Origin: Cytophagia bacterium
GTDB lineage: Bacteria; Bacteroidota; Bacteroidia; Cytophagales; Spirosomataceae
Direction: 5' to 3'
Length of the DNA: 42,773 nucleotides
NCBI GenBank assembly: GCA_004293645.1
Contig: REAB01000061.1
Coordinates: forward strand, 1 to 42,773
How positions within the stretch are numbered: the first letter of the stretch is position 1; every line of letters begins with the position of its first letter. Positions 23,795-32,931 of this stretch are shown piece by piece. Below the pieces are notes generated by a model that was not told where the DNA came from, did no database searches, and saw nothing but the letters and a program-made list of their open reading frames with translations. The translations under genes were made by a program, and so were the position numbers.

Positions 23795-23837
23795 GCGTAT
23801 TTTTAGACACTTTTAAACACTTTTAATCTTACAAACC

Positions 23838-24020
23838 ATGGCAAGATTTAATGAAATTAAGGACTTAGTAATGGGTCTCGAAGGCGACTTTGAGAAATTT
23901 TACGAGAAAGGAAACCAAGCTGCTGGCACGCGGGTACGAAAAGGAATGCAAGACCTAAAAATTCTTTCGCAGACCATTCGTTCGGAGGTGCAAAACACCA
24001 AGAATGCGACCGAAAAATAG
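23838..24020 (+). CDS. Histone H1-like (Hc1-type) DNA-associated protein
   Basis: A 60-residue protein closely matching the short Hc1-like proteins of Bacteroidota: FNEIKDLVMGLEGDFEKFYE, then KGNQAAGTRVRKGMQDLKIL and SQTIRSEVQNTKN. It lacks the long Lys/Ala/Pro tail of chlamydial Hc1. It is predicted to be helical and basic and may coat DNA, though its role in this phylum is little studied. It is a separate gene, followed 13 bases later by a strong terminator. The ATG at 23838 is the only sensible start. Confidence 0.9.
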   Translation: MARFNEIKDLVMGLEGDFEKFYEKGNQAAGTRVRKGMQDLKILSQTIRSEVQNTKNATEK

Positions 24021-24033
24021 GCTGCTAAATAGC

Positions 24034-24079
24034 ATCAAATCAAAAGCTCCGACCGTCAGGTTGGAGCTTTTGATTTGAT
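24034..24079 (+). terminator. Terminator after the Hc1-like gene
   Basis: atcaaatcaaaagctcc (24034-24050) is a perfect reverse complement of ggagcttttgatttgat (24063-24079). The inner bases gacc and ggtt extend the stem with a wobble, leaving a four-base loop. The convergent metalloprotease ends 76 bases later, so it may serve both. Confidence 0.88.
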
Positions 24080-24154
24080 AAAATAACCGAAACGCAAAAA
24101 GAGTAATTAGGGAAAGGTGAAAGATTTTATGCGGAAAGTAGGCGGCGCGTAAAT

Positions 24155-26629
24155 CTATCTCTGCCAATCGCAAGCGGGGGCGAGCCAGTCGTAGCCAGGT
24201 TCAATGGGCTGCCCGTCGGGCGGCGAAAGCGGCGTAACGAGCGGCGTTTCGGTGTGGTTGGCTTGGGTATTCTGCAATTTATTTTGGGCAAACAAATAAT
24301 GCGCTCTTTGTTTGGCATCGGTTGTGGCCGTTTTTGAAAGCAGACGGGCGTTTATCCATTGGTTCAGTTCTTGCATTTTGAGCATGGCCACGGCGTTTAC
24401 TTGGGGCGTTACTTCCTTATTTTGAGTCAATTCGAGCAAGTGCGTTAGGGTTATTTTTTCTACCAATCGGGCTATTTCGCCCGCGTATCCGGCCCGCGAA
24501 GCAGTTGATTGCCACGTATTTTTAAATAATTGGTCGAGTACTTCTTCCAAACTTGGCAACGCAGCATCAATGGCACTTTGGCTCACCAAGCGGCTCACTC
24601 GTTCGGGGTTGAGCAGCAGTCGCAGGCTCATGCCAGCGGCGGCTTCGGGTGGGCCGAGGGGGTCAAAAACCAGCCCCGTGCGGCGTTTGAAAACCTCGCG
24701 CGGATTGGCATCAAAACCAAAAGCGCGGGGCGTGGTAAGTTTCAAAACCGACGCGGGCACCACCAAAAACTCAGGCTGGATGGTTTGAAGCAATGCCGCC
24801 AACGCCGCCCATTGCTCGGCAGCACTCACGGGTTTGGTGGCCAAATCTTTTTCGCCTTTTACCGTAAACCGATACTGCAAGCCACCGATGCTTTTGGCGG
24901 CGGCTTCGGTTTGAAAACGGTGAAACATATACATCGGCACAAACACCTCTTCGAGACTCGACAGGGGCGTACCCGTAGGCAGTTTGCGTTCGTCGAAGTT
25001 GGTCAAGGCCAAGCGGCGCACGTCCATGGTTCGGGTTAGTTCGGCGGTGGCGTTGGTACCGTTGTCCCAAAGGTGCGTTTGGGGGTGCGCACTGCCTTCG
25101 GGGCGCGCGTCTTGGTCGGTCAAAAAGTACAGCCCTTTGCCATACATCTGCTCCACAATTTGGTTCAGTGCTTTTTTGTGGTCGGTGTTTTTTGGGAAAT
25201 CTTGGTAGCCCCAAATGATGCTCCACTTGTCATAATCGCCGATTTTGGTGTCGTAGGCATTGCTGAGGTCAATTTTACCATTTTTCAACTCGGCCAACAT
25301 ATGCGGGTAGTCCATCACCGAGGCACGACCTGCCGTACTGGCCAAATAGTTGTGCGGCAGCCCAAGCGTGTGGCCTATTTCGTGGGCCGAAAGTTGCTTC
25401 AAGCGGTCGAGCGACATGGCCATCATCTCGGCTACGTGGCTGGTATCGGTCTCAAAATTACCCACCAAACCCTGCGCAATGAGGTAATCTTGCCGCACAC
25501 GCAACGAGCCGAGGGTTACTTTCCCTTTCAGAATCTCGCCCGTGCGGGGGTCAATGATGCTTCCACCATACGACCAGCCGCGCGTAGAACGATGAACCCA
25601 CTGCACCAAATTGTAGCGAATATCCATGGGGTCGGCATCGGCGGGGAGCAATTGTACCTGAAAAGCATCTTTGTAGCCCGCTGCTTCAAAGGCCTGGTTC
25701 CACCAGCGTGCGCCTTCCATCAACGCGCCCCTGATGGGTTCGGGCGCACCTGGGTCTAAATAATAGACAATAGGTTTGACGGCCTCGCTCACGGCGGCAG
25801 TAGGGTCTTTTTTCTGCAAGCGATGCCGCACAATAAACCGCTTGTTGATGGGTTCGCTGACGGGCGTGGCGTAGTCTAAATAATTGATGTGAATGTAGCC
25901 TACGCGCGGGTCGAAAGGCCGCGCCTCAAAGCCCGCGTCGGGCAGTTGCACAAACGAGTGGTGCTGCCGCATGGTAATGGCCGTGGGCGTGGGCACTACC
26001 GAGCGCACGTAGCCGCCGGGCGCGTCGCCCGTGAGGGTGATGGTAACTTCAAATTCGGTATTCTGGGGAAAATTTTTGGTGCGGGGCAAATACACCGCCG
26101 ACCGCGCCGCGTCGAGCCGAAAGTTTCCTTGTTTGCTGCGGGCCAAATCTGACACCGCACCCACGGCATCTTGCACCAAAAACGCCGTGGCATCTACCAA
26201 CACGCGGCCTTCGTGTTCGGCACTTATCTCAAAACCCCACAACACCGACTGCGCAAACGACTCCTCCACGGCGCGGCGTTCGAGCGGGTCGTTGCTTTGG
26301 GCGCGGTAGCCGTAGTTGGGTTCGAGCATTAGCACTTTGTTGCCCGTTCGTTGAAATTTCACCACGTGTTCTTGCCCCAAACGCCCTCGGTCGAGGCCAA
26401 TGTCGTTGGAGCCAACGCCCTGCGCCAAAGTAGGATAATACAGAATTTCAGTGTCAAAACGACTGATTTCAAACCAGATTTTACCTTTTTTTGCGTCCCA
26501 ATAAAACGGCAAAAAGCCGTCCATTTTCTCCATACCCTCGGTGGCGGTAGCAAGGGCATTTTTAGGAGGTGTATTTTGGGCAAACACGCCATGAGTGGCA
26601 AATAGAGCGAGTAAAAGTAGTTTTTTCAT
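24155..26629 (-). CDS. Exported zinc-dependent metalloprotease (DUF5117/DUF4953 type)
   Basis: An 824-residue protein with a signal peptide (residues 1-17, cleavage after VFAQ). The N-terminal region matches the DUF5117-like domain (GFLPFYWDAKKGKIWFEISR, then LYYPTLAQGVGSNDIGLDRG). The catalytic domain carries HEIGHTLGLPHNY near residues 416-428, an HExxHxxGxxH metzincin zinc site, followed by SVMDYPHM as Met-turn. The rest is helical, ending in a short Pro-rich tail (CDWQR). Such proteins occur in Bacteroidota periplasm or on the surface; natural substrates are not established. It is transcribed alone, back-to-back with the RmlD-like gene. Starts at 26629 with a basic-hydrophobic leader. Confidence 0.9.
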   Translation of the reverse strand: MKKLLLLALFATHGVFAQNTPPKNALATATEGMEKMDGFLPFYWDAKKGKIWFEISRFDTEILYYPTLAQGVGSNDIGLDRGRLGQEHVVKFQRTGNKVLMLEPNYGYRAQSNDPLERRAVEESFAQSVLWGFEISAEHEGRVLVDATAFLVQDAVGAVSDLARSKQGNFRLDAARSAVYLPRTKNFPQNTEFEVTITLTGDAPGGYVRSVVPTPTAITMRQHHSFVQLPDAGFEARPFDPRVGYIHINYLDYATPVSEPINKRFIVRHRLQKKDPTAAVSEAVKPIVYYLDPGAPEPIRGALMEGARWWNQAFEAAGYKDAFQVQLLPADADPMDIRYNLVQWVHRSTRGWSYGGSIIDPRTGEILKGKVTLGSLRVRQDYLIAQGLVGNFETDTSHVAEMMAMSLDRLKQLSAHEIGHTLGLPHNYLASTAGRASVMDYPHMLAELKNGKIDLSNAYDTKIGDYDKWSIIWGYQDFPKNTDHKKALNQIVEQMYGKGLYFLTDQDARPEGSAHPQTHLWDNGTNATAELTRTMDVRRLALTNFDERKLPTGTPLSSLEEVFVPMYMFHRFQTEAAAKSIGGLQYRFTVKGEKDLATKPVSAAEQWAALAALLQTIQPEFLVVPASVLKLTTPRAFGFDANPREVFKRRTGLVFDPLGPPEAAAGMSLRLLLNPERVSRLVSQSAIDAALPSLEEVLDQLFKNTWQSTASRAGYAGEIARLVEKITLTHLLELTQNKEVTPQVNAVAMLKMQELNQWINARLLSKTATTDAKQRAHYLFAQNKLQNTQANHTETPLVTPLSPPDGQPIEPGYDWLAPACDWQR

Positions 26630-26694
26630 CAGATTGTGAGGGGTTAAGCCGTTGACATTGTATCTTTATGCCCCAAAATAAGTGTTTTATTGCG

Positions 26695-27600
26695 ATGAAA
26701 AAAATTCTCGTTACTGGCTCAAATGGTTTATTGGGCCAAAAACTCATGGAGTTGCTTGTTCAACAGCCTGATATAAAGCCCATTGCCACCGCTCGTGGGG
26801 TCAATCGCTTGCCTTTTACGGACGGCTACGAATACCACGCCATGGACATTACCGACCCTGCCCAAGTGGCCGAAGTAATCGAAAAAACGCGCCCCGATGC
26901 CATTATTCACGGCGCGGCCATGACCAACGTGGACCAGTGCGAGTTTGAAAAAGAAAACTGCTGGGCGCAAAATGTCAAAGCTGTTGAATATTTGATAACC
27001 GCCTGCCAAAAACACGACATCTTTTTGTGCCACGTTTCTACCGATTTTATTTTTGACGGCGCGTCGGGGCCATACACCGAAGAAGCCCAAGCCAACCCAC
27101 TTAGTTTTTATGGTTGGAGCAAATACGCCGCCGAAAAACTGGTGCAACACAGCGGCGTTCGCTGGGCCATTGCACGCACGGTGCTGGTGTATGGCATTGC
27201 CTACGATATGTCGCGGTCAAACATTATTTTGTGGGTAAAAAAATCATTGGAAGACGGCAAAAATATCAAAGTTGTAACCGACCAATGGCGCACACCCACG
27301 CTGGCCGAAGACTTGGCAATGGGCTGTTATCTTATTGGAAATCAACAACCTACGGGCATTTTCAATATTTCGGGCAAAGATTTTTTGACTCCCTACGAAA
27401 TGGCCATCAAAACTGCCGACTATTTTAAATTGGACAAAAGCCTCATTGCCCAAGCCGACTCCACCACTTTTTCGCAACCCGCCCAACGCCCTGCCCGTAC
27501 AGGTTTTGTGTTGGACAAAGCCCAAAATATACTGGGCTATCGGCCCCGCAGTTTTGACGAAGGAATCGCCATTTTAGCTGAGCAAATGGGGCAGCATTAG
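26695..27600 (+). CDS. RmlD-like NAD(P)-dependent sugar reductase (SDR family)
   Basis: A 301-residue extended short-chain dehydrogenase of the dTDP-4-dehydrorhamnose reductase family. The N-terminal cofactor motif is ILVTGSNGLLGQKL; HGAAMTNVDQCE, HVSTDFIFDG and the catalytic YGWSK (YxxxK) follow, along with WAIARTVLVYG and the C-terminal RPARTGFVLDKAQ. It should reduce a nucleotide-linked keto sugar, but no rmlABC genes lie beside it, and S-adenosylmethionine synthetase regulatory subunits share the same fold. An ATG at 26668 would add nine residues but overlaps a TATCTTTA -7-like box at 26661-26668, so the second ATG at 26695 is preferred. Confidence 0.85.
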   Translation: MKKILVTGSNGLLGQKLMELLVQQPDIKPIATARGVNRLPFTDGYEYHAMDITDPAQVAEVIEKTRPDAIIHGAAMTNVDQCEFEKENCWAQNVKAVEYLITACQKHDIFLCHVSTDFIFDGASGPYTEEAQANPLSFYGWSKYAAEKLVQHSGVRWAIARTVLVYGIAYDMSRSNIILWVKKSLEDGKNIKVVTDQWRTPTLAEDLAMGCYLIGNQQPTGIFNISGKDFLTPYEMAIKTADYFKLDKSLIAQADSTTFSQPAQRPARTGFVLDKAQNILGYRPRSFDEGIAILAEQMGQH

Positions 27601-27735
27601 TGCGTTGTTTATTGCTCGTTATTTTCGCCGCAAATCGCAAAGTGAGGAAGGCGCACACTACCAGAAGTGGTGAGTAAAAATAGGTTGTACTTCGCTTTTG
27701 GCAGTACTTTTCTTGTTTTAAAACCCTCCCAAAAA

Positions 27736-28998
27736 ATGAAAAAAATTACTTTCCTTCTTTTTTACTTCTCACTTTTCACTTTTCATTTCGCATTAAGCCA
27801 AAGCCTCGTTCCCGCCAAAACACCCGAAGAAGTAGGGTTTTCGAGCGAGCGATTGAAGAAGTTGGACGACTTGATGCAGGGGTTTGTCAACGACGGTATT
27901 GTGCCAAATGCCGTAACGTACGTAGCGCGCAAAGGCAAAATCATACACCATAAAGCCTTTGGATACAGCAATTTAGAGAGCAAAACGCCACTCAAAAAAG
28001 ACGATATTTTTCGGATTGCATCGCAAAGTAAAGCCATTACGACGGTGGCACTGATGACACTCTACGAAGAAGGTAAGTTTTTGCTCGAAGAACCCGTTAG
28101 TAAGTATATTCCTGCCTTTAAAAATCCGCGCGTACTCGAAAACTACGATAAAAATACGCTCATGTTTACCACGCGGGCGGCCAAACGCGAAATCAATATC
28201 CACGACCTGCTCACCCACACGGCGGGTATTCCGTACGAACACCCGCTCGAAAATCGGCCTGAGTTTAAAGTGCCTTACTTCAACTCGGTAGAAAATGACG
28301 TATTGGCCGACGTGGTAAACAAAATAGCGGCGCGCCCGCTGCTGTCCGACCCGGGCGAAAAATACGTCTATGGCCTCAACAGCGACGTGGTGGGGCAGTT
28401 GGTAGAAGTGCTGTCGGGCATGCCACTCGACCAGTTTTTGAAAACCCGCGTGCTTGACCCAATTGGCATGAACGACACGCATTTTTACTTGCCAGAAACC
28501 AAAAATAGCCGCTTGGTAGAGTTATATTCTAAGGGTAAAACCGAAGAAAAACTAACGCAGCACACCAACAATGCTTACCGCCAATACGCCGTTTCTGGGC
28601 CAAAAACCTACTTTTCGGGTGGGGCAGGCTTGTTGAGTACCATTGAAGACTACGCTAAATTTTGCCAAATGTTGCTCAACGGCGGTACCTTCAACGGCAG
28701 ACGAATTTTAGGCCGTAAGACCGTAGAACTCATGGGCCGTAACCACATTGGCGACCTAAGCGTATGGGACCGCAACGATAAGTTTGGGTTGGGGCTGCAA
28801 GTTATTACCGAAGGCAGCCGCTACGGCGACCAAGCTACGCCAGGCGCTTTGACTTGGGGCGGAATGTACTGCTCCGAATACACCATTGATGCCAAAGAAG
28901 AACTGATTATGTTGGTTTTTACCAATATTCACCCATTTGCGCATTATTCGGACGTGGTGCGTAAGTTTAGAATTGTAACTTACCAGGCCTTAAATTAA
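27736..28998 (+). CDS. Exported serine hydrolase (class C beta-lactamase fold)
   Basis: A 420-residue protein with a signal peptide (FLLFYFSLFTFHFALSQ). The catalytic SxxK is SQSK near residue 96 in RIASQSKAIT. LLTHTAGIPY and the Tyr motif YGLNSD follow, and TWGG near residue 374 stands where the third motif is expected. Family members include D-aminopeptidases, penicillin-binding proteins and esterases (EstB type). Substrate and role cannot be told from sequence; periplasmic location follows from the signal. The ATG at 27736 starts the signal peptide directly, while an earlier in-frame start at 27667 adds an unlikely leader. The 135-base gap upstream shows only a weak TACTTTTC box. Confidence 0.9.
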   Translation: MKKITFLLFYFSLFTFHFALSQSLVPAKTPEEVGFSSERLKKLDDLMQGFVNDGIVPNAVTYVARKGKIIHHKAFGYSNLESKTPLKKDDIFRIASQSKAITTVALMTLYEEGKFLLEEPVSKYIPAFKNPRVLENYDKNTLMFTTRAAKREINIHDLLTHTAGIPYEHPLENRPEFKVPYFNSVENDVLADVVNKIAARPLLSDPGEKYVYGLNSDVVGQLVEVLSGMPLDQFLKTRVLDPIGMNDTHFYLPETKNSRLVELYSKGKTEEKLTQHTNNAYRQYAVSGPKTYFSGGAGLLSTIEDYAKFCQMLLNGGTFNGRRILGRKTVELMGRNHIGDLSVWDRNDKFGLGLQVITEGSRYGDQATPGALTWGGMYCSEYTIDAKEELIMLVFTNIHPFAHYSDVVRKFRIVTYQALN

Positions 28999-29007
28999 CG
29001 TCTCCTC

Positions 29008-29127
29008 CTAATCTTGTGGGGGTTTTATTTGAGCGGCCTCTGCGCCCAGTTTGATAAAATAAAGCCTTTTTAGTTCGTCCACTACGTAGAGCGAAATGAG
29101 CAGAAAACAACAAAGCCCCACCACCAA
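29008..29127 (-). pseudogene. Truncated small membrane-protein remnant
   Basis: An open minus-strand frame ends at TAG (29008-29010) and reads with natural coding choice: VVGLCCFLLISLYVVDELKR, then LYFIKLGAEAAQIKPPQD. It has one membrane helix and a charged tail. No ATG heads it, only a TTG at 29127, and an in-frame TAA lies about 18 bases further up, just before the MITE-like element at 29151. The most likely reading is the 3' end of a small gene whose 5' part was lost; a 39-residue TTG-started gene is the alternative. It converges on the serine hydrolase stop. Confidence 0.35.
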
Positions 29128-29150
29128 ACCAAAAATATTGAGTTATTTTC

Positions 29151-29337
29151 AATAGACTTGAATTGTATTGATAATCAACGATTTATGTAATTTTATTATT
29201 TTGGAAAATATTTAAAGCATCTCAGAATTTGATAAATGAGTTTGTTGTCAAAAATTACAAGAATGGTCAATCCTCAGCAATGTTTAGTAATATTAATTTA
29301 CGTAACTGTCTGATAATCAAATCACGTCAAGTCTATT
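29151..29337. mobile_element. 187-bp MITE-like element with inverted ends
   Basis: The ends aatagacttga (29151-29161) and tcaagtctatt (29327-29337) are perfect 11-base inverted repeats. The similarity continues imperfectly: over the first 46 bases of each end about 70 percent of positions agree. The interior is AT-rich and noncoding. This fits a miniature inverted-repeat transposable element moved by a full-size transposase elsewhere. Flanking bases (attttc and agaaga) show no clear target duplication. Confidence 0.65.
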
Positions 29338-29445
29338 AGAAGAAGGCGTAAAAAACACATCCGTTTTGGACTTACCTACGAACCAAATGAGGCTAATCAT
29401 GCGTTTTATAAAAAGCACAACCAGCGTTTTATGAAATTGATTTGA
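29338..29445 (+). pseudogene. Coding-like fragment downstream of the MITE-like element
   Basis: From the element's right end to TGA (29443-29445) the plus strand reads RRRRKKHIRFGLTYEPNEAN, then HAFYKKHNQRFMKLI, basic and protein-like. A second frame is also open over the same DNA (EEGVKNTSVLDLPTNQ) and stops at 29434. Neither has a start codon at its head, so this may be the tail of a gene disrupted or replaced when the element entered. The family is not recognised. The 29 bases before the next gene show nothing. Confidence 0.3.
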
Positions 29446-29474
29446 GCTTTAAAAGTTGAAAACGCAATATACTC

Positions 29475-30107
29475 ATGAGAAAAAGTAATTTTAGAGAATG
29501 GACGTTGGACAGCATCGAAGAAACCTTTGGACTGGTGCAGGTGCGGTCGTTGCCTATTTTGGACGAACTATTGTCGTATAAATACGAAGCCGATGCTTAC
29601 GAACAACGCTATTTGACAACTTTGCAGGAAGACTACGTTACCCTTGGCGGAGATGATTGGAATGAAGTGGAACTTGAAAACAAATTCATTAGTCCACTCA
29701 TTGTTTTTTCGGGTATTGCCAATCGCAAATACTCTTACTTTTTGGAACGAGAAATGTCCGAAGTAATCAACGACATTGAGCTTTTGGGCAAAGTAGATGG
29801 CATGATAGCAACGGGTTTTAGAAATCCGAAAAAACCTTATTTTTGTTTAAGTGAATACAAACGTGGCACTGATCCCAATGGCGACCCCAAAGGCCAAGCC
29901 TTAATTGCTATGTTGGTGGCACAGCAGCAAAACGACAATAAAAAGCCTGTTTTTGGCAGTTATATCATCGGTCGTAATTGGTGCTTTATGGCATTGGTAG
30001 GCAAAGAATACGCCATCAGTACCGATTTTTCAGGCGCAAATGAAGAAATTTTTGACATTCACCGAATCTTGAAAAGTCTGCGGGTACAGATTGAAAAACT
30101 AATCTAA
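29475..30107 (+). CDS. Conserved-looking protein with possible PD-(D/E)xK nuclease fold
   Basis: A 210-residue protein. After an N-terminal helical part (FREWTLDSIEETFGLVQVRS), residues about 60-150 have IELLGKVDGMIATGF and then KPYFCLSEYKRGTDPNGDPK. The Asp in KVDG followed by SEYK (ExK) is the spacing expected for a PD-(D/E)xK nuclease-like core, and the Gln in KGQALIAMLVAQQ fits the helix after it. No restriction or methylase gene is beside it. It lies immediately after a scarred region with a MITE-like element and seven bases before the hydroxylase gene, so the two may share a transcript. Function is inference; a structural comparison would be decisive. Confidence 0.6.
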   Translation: MRKSNFREWTLDSIEETFGLVQVRSLPILDELLSYKYEADAYEQRYLTTLQEDYVTLGGDDWNEVELENKFISPLIVFSGIANRKYSYFLEREMSEVINDIELLGKVDGMIATGFRNPKKPYFCLSEYKRGTDPNGDPKGQALIAMLVAQQQNDNKKPVFGSYIIGRNWCFMALVGKEYAISTDFSGANEEIFDIHRILKSLRVQIEKLI

Positions 30108-30114
30108 AAATTCA

Positions 30115-30882
30115 ATGGAAATTTTCTCGCAAACCAATTCTTGGAAGTTTTTATCGCTCATGTTTACGGTCAACTTGGTTCGCTATCTTATCTTGGCGGG
30201 CGTTCCGTTTTTAATTTTTTATGTTTGGCAAAAACAGCGAAAACAACCCACAAAAATTCAGCCGAAATTTCAAAAAAACGCTGACTATCAGCGCGAAATC
30301 TTGTATTCAATCTTGACATTTGGCATTTTTGCACTTGTGGGTATGTTTATTTACCACCCCGCTGTTTTACCGCAAACATTGCTGTACAAACAATGGAATG
30401 AGTACGGCACAGCCTACGGTATCTTGTCTTTTTTCTTGCTCATTTTGCTGCACGATACGTATTTTTATTGGACGCACCGCGCCATGCACCATCCCAAATT
30501 ATTTAAACTATTTCATTTGGTACATCACAAATCTACCAACCCATCGCCCTGGGCAGCGTTTGCTTTTCAGCCCACTGAGGCGTTTGTAGAGGCTGGCATT
30601 CTTATCCTGGCAGCGTTTGTTTTGCCGCTCCACGGCTACGTTATTCTGGCTTTTTTGGTATTTATGACCATCTATAACGTCTATGGTCATTTGGGTTGGG
30701 AGTTGTATCCGGCCCATTTCAACCGTCATTTTTTGGCGCGTTGGCTCAATACCTCGGTCAATCATAACCAACACCACCAATATTTTAAGGGCAACTACGG
30801 CCTCTACTTCCGTTGGTGGGACGAATGGATGGGCACAACCCGCTCCGACTACAACAATACTTTTGAAACACTGAAACGCTAA
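30115..30882 (+). CDS. Sterol desaturase/fatty acid hydroxylase family membrane protein
   Basis: A 255-residue integral membrane protein with about four membrane segments. The three His clusters of this diiron family are HDTYFYWTHRAMHH, HLVHHKS and NHNQHHQY, with WWDEWMGT near the end. Members hydroxylate or desaturate lipids, sterols, carotenoids or sphingolipid-type chains using molecular oxygen. Bacteroidota make sphingolipids and flexirubin-like pigments, but no such pathway genes lie nearby, so the substrate is open. The start is seven bases after the previous stop, suggesting co-transcription. Confidence 0.9.
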   Translation: MEIFSQTNSWKFLSLMFTVNLVRYLILAGVPFLIFYVWQKQRKQPTKIQPKFQKNADYQREILYSILTFGIFALVGMFIYHPAVLPQTLLYKQWNEYGTAYGILSFFLLILLHDTYFYWTHRAMHHPKLFKLFHLVHHKSTNPSPWAAFAFQPTEAFVEAGILILAAFVLPLHGYVILAFLVFMTIYNVYGHLGWELYPAHFNRHFLARWLNTSVNHNQHHQYFKGNYGLYFRWWDEWMGTTRSDYNNTFETLKR

Positions 30883-30937
30883 AACTTTGGCGCGGTATTT
30901 GCCGTTTAGAAACAAAATCATAACCAACACAAAAAAT

Positions 30938-31462
30938 ATGAAAACTGTCCTCGTGTTTCTAACTGCTGCGGTTTTTACGGCAGTCATGGTAGCTTTTCGC
31001 ACCGACGATACCAAGCCAAAAGCAGCTAAAATTCAGTGGCTTACGCTCGAAGAAGCCTATAAACTCAACCAAAAAGCACCCCGCAAAGTATTCGTAGATT
31101 TATACACCGACTGGTGCGGCTGGTGCAAAGTGATGGACAAAAACACTTTTACCAACCCCGAGGTGATAGAATACGTGAACAAAAAATACTACGCCGTGAA
31201 GCACAATCCTGAAAAAGATGGCGACGTGCAAATGGGCAATACCACCTTTAAAACCATACTCAACGGCAAAGTAACGGGCTACCCAACTACGGTGTTTATG
31301 GACGAAAAAATGGCACTTATTCAACCGCTATCAGGCTATTTAGAGCCGCGTATGTTTCACCAAGTTGTAACGTATTTTGGCGAAAACAATTACCAAAAAG
31401 AACCTTTTGAACAATACAAAACGGCTTCGTACCCCAAACTGTTCGCGCCCAAAGCCAATTGA
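30938..31462 (+). CDS. Exported thioredoxin-like protein with CGWC active site
   Basis: A 174-residue protein with an N-terminal hydrophobic leader (TVLVFLTAAVFTAVMVAF) and a thioredoxin fold. The active site is DWCGWCKVMDKNTF, followed by GYPTTVFMDEK, which holds the cis-Pro. This type (thioredoxin_7, like the DsbD gamma domain) reduces or exchanges disulfides in the periplasm. The C-terminal part has FEQYKTASYPKLFAP. An earlier in-frame start at 30887 would put a non-signal leader in front, so ATG 30938 is preferred. Transcribed separately or as the third gene after the hydroxylase (55-base gap). Confidence 0.88.
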   Translation: MKTVLVFLTAAVFTAVMVAFRTDDTKPKAAKIQWLTLEEAYKLNQKAPRKVFVDLYTDWCGWCKVMDKNTFTNPEVIEYVNKKYYAVKHNPEKDGDVQMGNTTFKTILNGKVTGYPTTVFMDEKMALIQPLSGYLEPRMFHQVVTYFGENNYQKEPFEQYKTASYPKLFAPKAN

Positions 31463-31527
31463 TGAAGTAAATTTGGAAAACTGCAACGTGGGCGGGTAAA
31501 AATGGTAAAAAATAGGGGCTAAACTTG

Positions 31528-31535
31528 TACCTTTG
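31528..31535 (+). promoter_or_regulatory. -7 box of clpX
   Basis: TACCTTTG matches TAnnTTTG, 95 bases before the clpX ATG at 31631, implying a leader of about 85-90 bases. The -33 box is not clear. Confidence 0.5.
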
Positions 31536-31630
31536 CTGCCTTGTTTTTACCGTTCAATAAGTTTCAGGCACGCCCTGTTTCAGTTTCACTTAATTTAGCA
31601 CCTACAATCATCAAAAAGGATTCCTCATCT

Positions 31631-32872
31631 ATGGCGGCAATTAGTTGTTCGTTTTGTGGCAGAAGAAAGAACGAAGTTCAGCTCTTACTGTCGGGTATTG
31701 ATGCCCATATTTGTAACCTTTGCATTGAGCAAGGCTACGGCGTAGTTCAAGAAGAATTGCAGCCTAAAAAGAAAAAAGAAAAAGCCCCGTCGCTGCCCAA
31801 GCTCAACTTGATGAAGCCCGCCGACATGAAACTGCACCTCGACCAGTTTGTGATTGGGCAAACCGAAGCCAAAAAAGTGCTGACGGTGGCCGTTTATAAC
31901 CATTACAAACGTTTGATGCAACCCAAATCGAACGACGACATTACGATTGAAAAATCGAATATCATCATGGTGGGCGAAACAGGAACGGGAAAAACCTACT
32001 TGGCCCGCACCATTGCCAAACTCCTCGCAGTACCCTTTTGCATTGCCGATGCTACCGTTATTACCGAGGCAGGCTACGTGGGCGAAGACGTAGAAACCAT
32101 TTTGACGCGCCTGCTTCAAGCCGCCGACTACAACATTGAAGCCGCCGAGCGGGGCATTGTATTTATTGACGAAATTGATAAAATAGCCCGCAAAAGCGAC
32201 AATCCGTCCATCACCCGCGACGTGAGTGGCGAGGGTGTGCAGCAAGCATTGCTCAAACTGCTCGAAGGTTCGGTAGTGAACGTGCCGCCGCAGGGAGGCC
32301 GCAAGCACCCCGACCAAAAAATGCTGCCTCTCAACACCGAAAATATCCTTTTTATATGTGGTGGTGCTTTCGATGGCATTGAGCGGCACATTGCCAAACG
32401 CATCAATTCGCGGCCCATTGGCTTTTCGAGCGACCGCCGCATCGGCGAGATTTTTGAACGCGGCAGCCTCATGCGCTACGTGTCGGCGTTAGACTTAAAA
32501 TCGTTTGGGTTAATACCAGAACTCATCGGGCGTTTGCCCGTTTTGACGCACCTCAACCCGCTCGATGCCACGGCCTTGCGCAGTATTTTGACCGAACCCA
32601 AAAACGCCCTCACCAAACAATACAAAAAGCTCTTCAAGATGGAAGGCGTGCATTTGGAGTTTGACGAAGACGTACTCGAATACATTGTAGAACAAGCCAT
32701 GACGTACAAATTGGGTGCACGCGGCCTCCGCTCCATCTGCGAGTCTATTATGACCGACGTGATGTTTGAAATACCTTCGATGAGCGACCTAAAAACGTAT
32801 CAACTTACGCTCAGTTACGCCCGCGAAAAATTTGAAGGCTCTTCGCTGTTTGTGCTCAAATCGGTGGCGTAA
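31631..32872 (+). CDS. clpX: ATP-dependent Clp protease ATP-binding subunit ClpX
   Basis: A 413-residue AAA+ unfoldase that feeds substrates to ClpP. The N-terminal zinc domain has CSFCGRRK and CNLC (two Cys pairs). Walker A is GETGTGKT near residue 115, pore loop 1 is GYVGEDV, Walker B is IVFIDEID, and an [18 protein letters not shown] helix follows. IGF in RPIGFSSD is the loop that docks into Clp[12 protein letters not shown] belongs to the C-terminal sensor-2 region. The zinc domain must be retained, and it begins right after ATG 31631, so longer frames from 31541 are not used. clpP is not in the window. Confidence 0.97.
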   Translation: MAAISCSFCGRRKNEVQLLLSGIDAHICNLCIEQGYGVVQEELQPKKKKEKAPSLPKLNLMKPADMKLHLDQFVIGQTEAKKVLTVAVYNHYKRLMQPKSNDDITIEKSNIIMVGETGTGKTYLARTIAKLLAVPFCIADATVITEAGYVGEDVETILTRLLQAADYNIEAAERGIVFIDEIDKIARKSDNPSITRDVSGEGVQQALLKLLEGSVVNVPPQGGRKHPDQKMLPLNTENILFICGGAFDGIERHIAKRINSRPIGFSSDRRIGEIFERGSLMRYVSALDLKSFGLIPELIGRLPVLTHLNPLDATALRSILTEPKNALTKQYKKLFKMEGVHLEFDEDVLEYIVEQAMTYKLGARGLRSICESIMTDVMFEIPSMSDLKTYQLTLSYAREKFEGSSLFVLKSVA

Positions 32873-32931
32873 CCATTTGTGTTTTAACAAGATTTAAGAC
32901 TAATTAACAGCCACCTTGTGGTGTAAATTGC

